Assembly (NCBI GenBank): GCA_942493035.1
Contig: OW818666.1
Coordinates: 1,612,001-1,676,000, forward strand
DNA: 64,000 nucleotides
Direction of reading: 5' to 3'
From: WRGT01 sp942493035
GTDB taxonomy: Bacteria > Spirochaetota > UBA4802 > UBA5550
The notes beneath the pieces are model-generated. The model ran no database searches and was not told where the DNA came from. It worked only from the letters and a program-made list of their open reading frames with translations. Of this stretch, positions 38,088-45,956 are shown piece by piece; within the stretch, counting starts at the first letter, position 1; each line of letters begins with the position of its first letter. Made by a program: the position numbers and the translations under genes.

Positions 38088-38914
38088 GATACGGCTCCTG
38101 ATTTCTGAATTGTGTTTTTGAATGTTGAGGCGGTTATATATCGAGTTAAATTACATAGAGTTGAATGAGCGTGGCTTTGAGCATTATTATATGATTGATA
38201 AATCTTTTTCCTGTTCCCGCTGTTGTCCCTTACGTAGAGAAAGAGCCGGTATAGGTCGATAAAATCTCCATCAAAGATATTGTTATCACATGGTTCATGC
38301 TTTAGAACAGCATAAATCTCTTTTTTATTCAGAGGATAACGCTTTATGGTGTTTGATGCTGAAAATGAGAACGGGATTACCGATGGTGAAACAGCATATT
38401 CAGGGACAGGCAGAACTCCCGGCAGAAAACCGGTTCCGGAAAAATTATAATCACAAAGAGTTATTTTTTCTGATCTGCGGACAAGTTCTGTTTCATCGGC
38501 TGTAAGAGAAGTAATCGAAACTTCCTCAAGCTTTAGAAGAATCACTCCTGCCAGTAAAATTTCATTTCTGGTTTTACCACTTACCGAATCTCTGCTTAAT
38601 ATATCCGCTGCTGATGTTCTTAATGAATTGAGTTTTTCTAAAGATTCCGGTGAGCAGAAAGCATCCATTGCAAGGCTCTTCTTTTTATTACTATATAAGT
38701 CTGAAAGAATCCTATCACCACGGATAGCTGCTTCACTGGATCTCTCCCATGGCGCTGTAATATCTTCTCCCGATATAATCTCTTTTTTGTCAGATGGGGT
38801 ATCTTCGCAAACCGCCACATGTGCAGAGTAAGCCGAATCTGCATTTAACAGACCGGGAAAAGAGAGGACGCCCCCCTGTAATAAAAGAAATAAAATGCAG
38901 AAAAGAACTCTCAT
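38084..38914 (-). CDS. Secreted protein upstream of the giant protein
   Basis: 276 residues from the ATG at 38914, which puts a signal peptide (MRVLFCILFLLLQGGVLSFP) at the N-terminus and lies 10 nt after the hicB stop; the frame extends to 38986 inside hicB. The remainder is soluble with a helical region and no recognised family. The stop overlaps the giant gene's start (ATGA), so the two proteins are made together. A role as chaperone, assembly or export partner of the giant protein is a reasonable guess. Confidence 0.6.
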   Translation of the reverse strand: MRVLFCILFLLLQGGVLSFPGLLNADSAYSAHVAVCEDTPSDKKEIISGEDITAPWERSSEAAIRGDRILSDLYSNKKKSLAMDAFCSPESLEKLNSLRTSAADILSRDSVSGKTRNEILLAGVILLKLEEVSITSLTADETELVRRSEKITLCDYNFSGTGFLPGVLPVPEYAVSPSVIPFSFSASNTIKRYPLNKKEIYAVLKHEPCDNNIFDGDFIDLYRLFLYVRDNSGNRKKIYQSYNNAQSHAHSTLCNLTRYITASTFKNTIQKSGAVS

Positions 38915-38924
38915 CAGTATTGAA

Positions 38925-39281
38925 CTATAACCTTGATAATATATACTGATTGATTGAAACTCCCTCTTCAGCAGACCTGATTGCAAGGGACCTGTGCATC
39001 TCTCCCGATATACGCAGAGTAAGATTACCCTTATATTTTTTCATTCCGAATGATTCAGGTATCTGTTCATTACCGGCTGTCATTATTCTGATAGTTTCCC
39101 CTACAAGAAATTCTATCTCCTTCAATGCTTTATCAGCACTCTTTCCGTGAGCGGATAGCGACGGGAATTCCAGACATCTCCCGATGTGAGCATTGTCCTC
39201 ATGCGACCATTCAATACGGTAGGTATATCTCTCTATATGATGTTTTGCAAATTCAGGATTATTCATATCAATGTTTTTCAT
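38925..39281 (-). CDS. hicB: HicB antitoxin with ribbon-helix-helix domain
   Basis: 118 residues. The HicB fold spans about 15-75 (YTYRIEWSHEDNAHIGRCLE, then FPSLSAHGKSADKALKEIE). The C-terminus NLTLRISGEMHRSLAIRSAE followed by EGVSINQYI is a ribbon-helix-helix DNA-binding domain. HicB proteins of this kind bind HicA and repress their own operon. The start lies in the end of hicA, with a 14-nt overlap. It is the second HicB of the window. Confidence 0.9.
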   Translation of the reverse strand: MKNIDMNNPEFAKHHIERYTYRIEWSHEDNAHIGRCLEFPSLSAHGKSADKALKEIEFLVGETIRIMTAGNEQIPESFGMKKYKGNLTLRISGEMHRSLAIRSAEEGVSINQYILSRL

Positions 39282-39504
39282 TCATCACCTCCAGCTTTTT
39301 TAAAGCCTCTTCAACTTTTCTGACCTGATATGGTTTCGCTGTTTCTCCATCGAACTGAATACTTATAACCGGGTCCCCGATCCAGGGCGTTCCAAAAACA
39401 TAATGACACCCGATAACCATGGGGTCTCCGAAGTATTCACTGCAGATTTTCAGCAAATCAGAAAATTTTATATCTGCAGCACTGTTGAAAAAATCTCTAT
39501 CCAT
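39268..39504 (-). CDS. hicA: HicA-like toxin
   Basis: 78 residues from ATG 39504 (MDRDFFNSAADIKFSDLLK); the frame extends to 39537, but that would cover the palindromic operator, and GAGG sits just before 39504. The HicA features are CHYVFGTPWIG with the active-site His, and ETAKPYQVRKVEEAL at the end. It is close in design to the HicA at 22071. It probably cleaves mRNA when HicB is lost. Confidence 0.8.
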   Translation of the reverse strand: MDRDFFNSAADIKFSDLLKICSEYFGDPMVIGCHYVFGTPWIGDPVISIQFDGETAKPYQVRKVEEALKKLEVMNEKH

Positions 39505-39516
39505 CAGCCTCAACCT

Positions 39517-39536
39517 TGATAGCATATACGCTATCA
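39517..39536. promoter_or_regulatory. Likely HicB operator
   Basis: TGATAGC-ATATAC-GCTATCA is a perfect 7-bp inverted repeat. It lies 13 nt upstream of the hicA start chosen here, the usual place for autoregulation by a ribbon-helix-helix HicB. Confidence 0.55.
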
Positions 39537-39583
39537 TATTACAATCATTTTTTTATATTACATCAGCGATTTATTTCCTACGG

Positions 39584-39604
39584 CGCGTATGCTTCGCATA
39601 CGCG
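39584..39604. repeat. Short palindrome CGCGTATGC-TTC-GCATACGCG
   Basis: 9-bp perfect stem. It has the same core (GCGTATGC...GCATACGC) as the palindrome at 5951-5971. Confidence 0.6.
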
Positions 39605-39605
39605 G

Positions 39606-39652
39606 GGAGATGGGGGATTGCGGGGGCGTTGCCCCCGCAATCCCCCATCTCC
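39606..39652. terminator. Perfect 22-bp hairpin just after the Ig-like gene
   Basis: Arms 39606-39627 and 39631-39652, opening GGAGATGGGGGATTGCGGGG, pair perfectly around the loop GTT. The hairpin lies 3 bp past the stop codon of the gene on the minus strand. There is no T run, so it could end transcription by Rho, protect the mRNA 3' end, or be a mobile repeat. Confidence 0.6.
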
Positions 39653-39655
39653 TGC

Positions 39656-41071
39656 TTAGAATCTGATCATCTGCTCAAAATCCTCTTTCATATAATTCCC
39701 CTTCATATCCCTTAATCCACCGGTTCCACCTTTGATAACAATTCTGTAGATATTACCCGCAGCAGCATTATACAGATCGAATTTCAACCTTGTAAATTTC
39801 ACCGGTGGTGCATCGGGCCATTGAATATTTATTACCGATGGCGCTGCCCCGGTACCGGCTACGCTTTCAGCATAAATTGAAAGAGACAGAGGATCAATTT
39901 CAGATGAGAAATCGACAACGACATCTGAATAGAGCAGAGGATGAAGTGCACTTATAAGAAGGAGTTCAATGTCATCACGGTTCCACGCATGGGGAGGTGC
40001 AAGGTCACCTATCTGATTTACTGCCGGAGAGAGGGAATTAACTCCATCTGTTACAAAGACATACCTGTAATCCTTTATCAGCGAATTATCCTGAAGGTCT
40101 GTGATACCGGAATTCACACGCAGAGTGTAGACAACTTCTGATTGAAGATATTCTGTAAAATTGATGTAAGCAACTGTTGCACCTGCTGAAGTTTCACTGG
40201 TTATATAATAATCAGCAGATGGTGAGATAGAAATGGAACTCCTTAAAGTGTCAGTTACAATTACTTCACTGAATTTTAAAACCAGGCGTTTATCCTTCTC
40301 TGCACCATGAGTATAAAATGCTTCATCAAAATCCAGCGCAGGGGAGATATCCTGATAGACCGAAAGTTCAGGTTTAGTGAAGTCATCTCCTACTGTAAAA
40401 TTAAAGACAAGCTGTTCATTAAGTCTGTTTCCGCTTACGTCAAGTATTGAGTCATCTACTGTAACTGTATAAGTAACTCCTGAATTGAAACCGTACAGCG
40501 GTGTAAATGTAATTACCGTTGAATCTCCGTTCCAGGTAAATACCCCCTGAACTGATGGTGAAACAGATATTCCGCTATATATAGAGTTAAGATCAACGGG
40601 CTCCGAAAAAGTTATTACAACCGGTGTGCCGGTCAGATTCCCTGTTGAATTTGCTGCAGGGACATACGATGACACAGATGGTTTCCCGTTCTCTCCGCTT
40701 ATAAAAAAAACTGAAACGTGCTCCTCCTTAAGATCATTCCCGTCTGTATCCTCTGCACCTTCGGTAATTCGTATTGTAAACTTTTCCGCGACCGGGAGAT
40801 TCAGCCGTGGAGTAAAAATCATTCTCCTCCCGCCATCCTCCCAGCGAAAGACTCCATCTACTGTACCGGAGCCGCCGGTCAATGAAAATTCACTGTTGGT
40901 TTTTACTTTATCCATGGGATTGCTGAACTCAACAATGAGGCTTGCATCTGTAGCAACCAATGTGCTGTTATGTGATGGCGAAACTGACACTACTTCCGGC
41001 CTGTCAAATTTAAAATCTGCATCACACCCTGCGTTTAATATTAAAAAAATAAGAAGTATGGTTCTCCTCAT
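39656..41071 (-). CDS. Ig-like (Big_5) lipoprotein
   Basis: 471 residues. The start MRRTILLIFLILNAGC is a lipobox with Cys16. It contains three to four Big_5/SbsA-type Ig domains of about 100 residues with the family words SPSHNSTLVATDASLIVEFS, PMDKVKTNSEFSLTG, FTPRLNLPVAEKFTIRITEG and DTDGNDLKEEH. Such domains form stalks on surface proteins. The gene overlaps the preceding one by 1 nt. It is probably exposed on the outer membrane. Confidence 0.8.
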   Translation of the reverse strand: MRRTILLIFLILNAGCDADFKFDRPEVVSVSPSHNSTLVATDASLIVEFSNPMDKVKTNSEFSLTGGSGTVDGVFRWEDGGRRMIFTPRLNLPVAEKFTIRITEGAEDTDGNDLKEEHVSVFFISGENGKPSVSSYVPAANSTGNLTGTPVVITFSEPVDLNSIYSGISVSPSVQGVFTWNGDSTVITFTPLYGFNSGVTYTVTVDDSILDVSGNRLNEQLVFNFTVGDDFTKPELSVYQDISPALDFDEAFYTHGAEKDKRLVLKFSEVIVTDTLRSSISISPSADYYITSETSAGATVAYINFTEYLQSEVVYTLRVNSGITDLQDNSLIKDYRYVFVTDGVNSLSPAVNQIGDLAPPHAWNRDDIELLLISALHPLLYSDVVVDFSSEIDPLSLSIYAESVAGTGAAPSVINIQWPDAPPVKFTRLKFDLYNAAAGNIYRIVIKGGTGGLRDMKGNYMKEDFEQMIRF

Positions 41072-42627
41072 TACAGTGCCTCCCTGAATTCAAATACAAT
41101 ATCCCTCTCGGCGTAATTACCGTTAAGATCTTTAATTCCGTTTGTGCCGCCCGAAACGGAAAACCTGTAAAGAGCCGGCGAGTGAAAAACAGTGTTTGCC
41201 GGAGGGTCAACAGAGATAAGCTTATTTGTCATTGGACTGAATTTAAATATTACAGTGTTATCATTCTCCCATGTGATATCAACTATCTGAGCACTGTTTA
41301 CAGTAATTCCGCCGGGCCCCGATTTAAAGGTTTCAATAAGTGCATTATTTATAACTGAATATTTTTTTATCTCAACAGGGGTATACGGAGAGAGAGACGA
41401 TACGAACTCTATTTTAATATAATAATACTGTGAATACGGCAGTACAGCTCCCATAGTAATAATCAGCGGCCAGGAGGATGGATCCGGGGCTCCCGATGAA
41501 AGAAGATTATAAACAGCTCCATCAGGGGATCCGTAGATGCTGCCGCATCTCACATATAATGAATCCGCAGCAGTTGTTTTAATTTCCACGGAATGGGCCG
41601 ACTCCATTGTCAGACCGTTAATGTCCTTTGCAGTTTTATCAATATATATCTGGTATGATGTTTCAGGTTTGAGAGATACCAGAGGTTTAAAAATGAGTTT
41701 ACTGTCGCTATCCCACTCATAGTTCCCCTGAACTGACGGTGTTATTGAAAATGCGCTTTCGGCTGATATTCTGTTCATTGCTTTTTCAAAATCAACTGCA
41801 ATCCGGATATCTCTGCTGATTGAGACGTTCAATGAATCCCGGGTCCAGTATCCCGACAGAGAAGGTAAAGTTGACGCGTCATAAATCCCTTTCACCCGGG
41901 GGAGTGTAAAATCGCTGCCTGTTATAAAACTCACCCTGTAATCGCTGCTTAATGAATTACCTGCAGTATCCATGGCGCTTTTTGAAATTCCAAATGTATA
42001 GAGTTTCCCAAAGCTTAAAGCTGAAGAGAGCCTATAGGTCATCCTGCTCCCGGTTAAGCCGGGTACATTTTCAGACCATACAAAATATCCTGATGCATCA
42101 GGTGTTATGCTGAATGCTTTTTCAACACTCTCCCGGTTCATGCTCTTTGAAAAATTTACAGTAATATTATAATCAAGCGCTATGCCGTTGACTGCACCGT
42201 TAGTAAAGGGCGGGTCTGAAGAGATAACCGAAGGTGGAGTAAAATCACTCCCTATATAAAATTCGGAAATAAAATCCGTATCCATAATATTTTCGTCTTT
42301 ATCACGGACATGTCTCGGTATCTCCATAACATAACGTCCGGTCTCTGTTACAGGATCTGACGGTGTAAACCTGAATCTCTTCGAAGATATCCACAGAAAA
42401 TTCCCCGACAGATCACCGGTTCCGCTTATGCTGAAATTATCTTCTATATCAGTACGGTTAACATCATTGTTAAATTCTATCTCAATATAGAAATCCGGGA
42501 GCACACCAACTGCATTATTTGCCGGTGTACTGGAGGTGATTTCAAGAGTTTCAAAATCTTTTTCACATGAGATTATTCCCGTTAATAAAAATATTATAAT
42601 TAATAATACCAATTTGAAATTCGACAT
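41071..42627 (-). CDS. Ig-like (Big_5) lipoprotein
   Basis: 518 residues. The signal MSNFKLVLLIIIFLLTGIISC gives Cys21 as lipid site. Three Big_5-type domains repeat the patterns SSTPANNAVGVLPDFYIEIEF, MNRESVEKAFSITPDASGYF and ISAESAFSITPSVQGNYEWD. It is a paralogue of the next gene and co-transcribed with it (TAATG overlap). The gap to the RND genes upstream holds an inverted-repeat element, so a shared transcript with the efflux operon is uncertain. Confidence 0.8.
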   Translation of the reverse strand: MSNFKLVLLIIIFLLTGIISCEKDFETLEITSSTPANNAVGVLPDFYIEIEFNNDVNRTDIEDNFSISGTGDLSGNFLWISSKRFRFTPSDPVTETGRYVMEIPRHVRDKDENIMDTDFISEFYIGSDFTPPSVISSDPPFTNGAVNGIALDYNITVNFSKSMNRESVEKAFSITPDASGYFVWSENVPGLTGSRMTYRLSSALSFGKLYTFGISKSAMDTAGNSLSSDYRVSFITGSDFTLPRVKGIYDASTLPSLSGYWTRDSLNVSISRDIRIAVDFEKAMNRISAESAFSITPSVQGNYEWDSDSKLIFKPLVSLKPETSYQIYIDKTAKDINGLTMESAHSVEIKTTAADSLYVRCGSIYGSPDGAVYNLLSSGAPDPSSWPLIITMGAVLPYSQYYYIKIEFVSSLSPYTPVEIKKYSVINNALIETFKSGPGGITVNSAQIVDITWENDNTVIFKFSPMTNKLISVDPPANTVFHSPALYRFSVSGGTNGIKDLNGNYAERDIVFEFREAL

Positions 42628-42740
42628 AGTTTACTCCTCGCTTACTCTTCATTTACTTTTGATAACTTTTTTCTGCTGCAATATAAATAATTAATTCTCA
42701 GAATCCATATACTCCGTATAATCATTACCTGAATCCCAAC

Positions 42741-42856
42741 AGCCCCCTAAATCCCCCGGAGGGGGACTTAGAAAAAAATATCCACGAATTATTGCTTAAA
42801 AGTCATTATTTAATAACATCTTCTTTTAAGTCCCCCTCCGGGGGATTTAGGGGGCT
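42741..42856. mobile_element. MITE-like element with perfect 30-bp inverted repeats
   Basis: Left arm 42741-42770 (AGCCCCCTAAATCCCCCGGA and on) and right arm 42827-42856 are perfect reverse complements, 56 nt apart. The core word GGGGGATTTAGGGGGC also occurs near 5875-5892, and a related GGGGGATTTAG closes the U32 gene at 2082. No gene lies inside. Confidence 0.7.
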
Positions 42857-42908
42857 TTCCCGGGAGGATTTTTTTCAACATAAAGATGTGGCTAATAATT
42901 AGACCGAT

Positions 42909-45900
42909 TTATGGAGCCGGAAGATCTCCAGTTATCCTGCTATAAAATCTGAAACTAACCAACGGCAGCAGAACAAGTGTAAGTGCTGTAGAAAACATAA
43001 GCCCCGATGTTACTGTAAGCGCAAAGGGGAACCATAACGAACTCCCTTCGCCACCTCCGATCAGCAAAGGCACCATCCCCAGTACTGTAGTCATAACCGT
43101 AAGCATTACCGGCCTGAACCTGTTTAAAGCTGCTCTTCTTATATTTTGTTCAAGATTATTGTGCGCAAGTAATCCCGATTTAAAATCTATATTCACCGGT
43201 TCTATAAGGAGTATTCCGTTGTTTACAACTATCCCTGCCAGCATTATAAAACCCATAAAAACCGGCGGAGATATTGATGTACCAGTTATAAAAAGAACCG
43301 GCACTGCGCCTGCTGCTGCAAGAGGGATAGTAATCATTATCAGAAATGGAAGGAGCAGCGATTCGAAGATTGAGGCTAATATCATGTAAATCAGCAGAAT
43401 CGAAACAAGAACAGCTGCAGCAAGTTCATTTCTCTCCTTACGGAACTCCTTCAGTCTTTTGTCAAAATCATAGGAGTATTCATCTGGAAGCCCCATGGAT
43501 TCGATAACCTCTTTAATTCTGTAACCGCTCTCCTGAAGAGAGAGACTTCCGGTTTTTGCCGTCACTGAAAGTGAGCGGCGGCCGTTCATCCGGTATATCC
43601 GCGTTGCACCTTCACCTTCTGAGAGTGTAACCATCTCGGAGAGTGGAACATCATCCCCCTTTCCGTTTTTAACCGTTCCCGACATTACATGTTCGATGGT
43701 ATCGCGGTCCCCTTCGCCCAGTCTCAGCCTCACATCGACCTCACGCCCCTTTTCGATGTACTTTGTCACTACAGGACCGAAGAGTCCGCCGCGGATTCTT
43801 TCAGCTACCGACGATGCTGATACACCGCTCATACTGCTTTTATCCCTGTCAAGAGTAAGTGTATATTCGGGTCTGCCGTCCCGGAACCGGAGATAGCACT
43901 CGTCTATCCCCTCGATGTTTTTTATGCGCGATGACGCCTCTCTGGCGATTTTTTTAAGTGTGTCAATATCATCTCCAAGGAAATGAACAGTGACCTCTCT
44001 CGATGCCATTTCATCGGCTTCAGAAGTGTATGAAAATGAGTTAAACGGTTTAAGACAGGCATCTGCGCTGCTCTTTAGTGATGACTGAAGTTTATCGCGA
44101 TTCTTTCTGCTGAGCCCCTGATCAACTTTAACAGTCAATGTTCCGCGCCATTTTTCGACCTTTGCGGAAACACTCTCAACATCTTCAGCATCCCGTACAA
44201 TCTGTTCAACTCTCCGCACACCGGAATCAGTTTCTTCAAGAGATGTACCTGTAGGAAACTCCATGTAGAGATAAAACTCTCTCCCGGCTTCATCTGAAAC
44301 TGCATCTTTATCCATAACAGAAAACAGAACTGCACATAGAAATATCATCGCGAACGATAACGAGAGAACTCTGAAACTGTTTTTGAATACATAATCCAGT
44401 ATAAATTTATAGTAACTGAAACATCTCTTTTCAAAAGCAAGTATGCGGATTTCAATTTTTTGAACAACAGGAAAAAGTTTTATCTTTAATGATTCCGGCA
44501 AATCAAAACTTTTAGAACTTTTAAAAGTGACGTAAAAAGCGGGTACAAGAATTATAGCGGTAAATAGAGACACAACCAGAGCCCTGTTCACAGTAAATGC
44601 CATATCCCCATACATCGACTCAGCCCTGCTGCTGAGAACAGCCACAGGCGCAAAAACAGATATTGTAGTAAGAGTGGATGATATTACAGCAGTCTTAACA
44701 GAATTTACCGCGGCAAGTATCCCTTCAATGGACTTATCGCCCCATGATGTGATTGCCTCTATAATTACAATACCGTTATCAACAACCATACCGGCGCTCA
44801 GGGCAAATCCGCTGAGACTCATGATGTTGATACCCCGGCCCCCTGCGAATAAAAATACCGGTACAATAAACATCGAACATGGAATGGATAAAGCAATCGG
44901 TATAACGCTCTCCCTCCTCCTGAAAAAAACCGTCAGTACAATAAATACAATAAACATCCCCCATAGACCCGAAAATGCCGCGTTGTTTACTGCCGATTCT
45001 ATATACTCACCCTGGTTATAGATTATTTTCAGTTTAACATTGGTGAATGAGTTCAGGATCTTCATTGACTCGCTGCAGACACTAAGTGTATTTGCACCTC
45101 CCCCTTTGTGAATATAGATTGTCACAAGATCTTTTCCGTTGTATCGCGAAAAGTCCTCTTTCTCTCTGGCAGAGAAAGATGTAACAGCTATATCTTTCAA
45201 ATATACAAGACCCTTTTCTCCGGCACTGACTATCGTGTCATCTATATCTTTTATTGACCTGAATCTCGAAGGGATATTGAGAACTGTTAATCCGGAACCG
45301 GTTTCAACAGTTCCTCCGGGGATTGAAATATTTGAACTCCTTACAGCGGATGAAATATCTGAAAGAGTCAATTCTCTTGCTTCAAGTCTGCTCCTGTCGG
45401 TCTCTATGTGTATTTCCCGTATCGTACCGCCGGCTGTATTTATTTCAGAAATACCATCAACTCTCTGTAGTGCGGGTTTGATCTTTCTGTCGGAAAAATC
45501 ACGCACTTCATCAGGGCTTATGCCGTCAATCTCAAGAGCTGCAATTATAACAGGACGCTCCGATGGATCATACCTGTATACAACCGGTTCCTGTACTTCA
45601 TCGGGGAATGAATCCTTTATAAGTTCAATCTTCTCGCGGATCTTTACCGATGCTATTTTAATGTCTGTTTTCTCACTGAAGGTAACATTTATTTTAGATT
45701 TACCCTCTTCAGAAACAGAATCAATCTCCGTAATCCCGTTTACAGATTTTATTATTCTCTCAACCGGTTTAGTAAGAAGCACTTCAATCTTTTCAGGCCC
45801 CACGCCCGGATACTCTACAAGAATCGACACAGCAGGATAGTCAGAAGCAGGAACAAGCGAAACGGGAAGTTTATACAGCGAAACAACACCCGCTGTAAGA

Positions 45901-45956
45901 AAAGCAGCAGCCAGCATAAATGAGCTTATTCTGTTGCTGATAAAATACCGTATCAT
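42909..45956 (-). CDS. RND efflux permease (second of a pair)
   Basis: 1015 residues, with the AcrB/CzcA layout: one N-terminal helix, a large periplasmic loop, six helices (about 330-470), a second loop and five helices. The TM4 region reads LSAGMVVDNGIVIIEAI, with one Asp retained in the proton relay. A final segment VVNNGILLIEPVNIDFKSGLL matches the second half. It overlaps the upstream pump gene by 4 nt. It probably exports lipophilic compounds with the MFP and TolC-like partner. The paired pumps suggest a heteromeric complex such as MdtBC. Confidence 0.9.
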   Translation of the reverse strand: MIRYFISNRISSFMLAAAFLTAGVVSLYKLPVSLVPASDYPAVSILVEYPGVGPEKIEVLLTKPVERIIKSVNGITEIDSVSEEGKSKINVTFSEKTDIKIASVKIREKIELIKDSFPDEVQEPVVYRYDPSERPVIIAALEIDGISPDEVRDFSDRKIKPALQRVDGISEINTAGGTIREIHIETDRSRLEARELTLSDISSAVRSSNISIPGGTVETGSGLTVLNIPSRFRSIKDIDDTIVSAGEKGLVYLKDIAVTSFSAREKEDFSRYNGKDLVTIYIHKGGGANTLSVCSESMKILNSFTNVKLKIIYNQGEYIESAVNNAAFSGLWGMFIVFIVLTVFFRRRESVIPIALSIPCSMFIVPVFLFAGGRGINIMSLSGFALSAGMVVDNGIVIIEAITSWGDKSIEGILAAVNSVKTAVISSTLTTISVFAPVAVLSSRAESMYGDMAFTVNRALVVSLFTAIILVPAFYVTFKSSKSFDLPESLKIKLFPVVQKIEIRILAFEKRCFSYYKFILDYVFKNSFRVLSLSFAMIFLCAVLFSVMDKDAVSDEAGREFYLYMEFPTGTSLEETDSGVRRVEQIVRDAEDVESVSAKVEKWRGTLTVKVDQGLSRKNRDKLQSSLKSSADACLKPFNSFSYTSEADEMASREVTVHFLGDDIDTLKKIAREASSRIKNIEGIDECYLRFRDGRPEYTLTLDRDKSSMSGVSASSVAERIRGGLFGPVVTKYIEKGREVDVRLRLGEGDRDTIEHVMSGTVKNGKGDDVPLSEMVTLSEGEGATRIYRMNGRRSLSVTAKTGSLSLQESGYRIKEVIESMGLPDEYSYDFDKRLKEFRKERNELAAAVLVSILLIYMILASIFESLLLPFLIMITIPLAAAGAVPVLFITGTSISPPVFMGFIMLAGIVVNNGILLIEPVNIDFKSGLLAHNNLEQNIRRAALNRFRPVMLTVMTTVLGMVPLLIGGGEGSSLWFPFALTVTSGLMFSTALTLVLLPLVSFRFYSRITGDLPAP

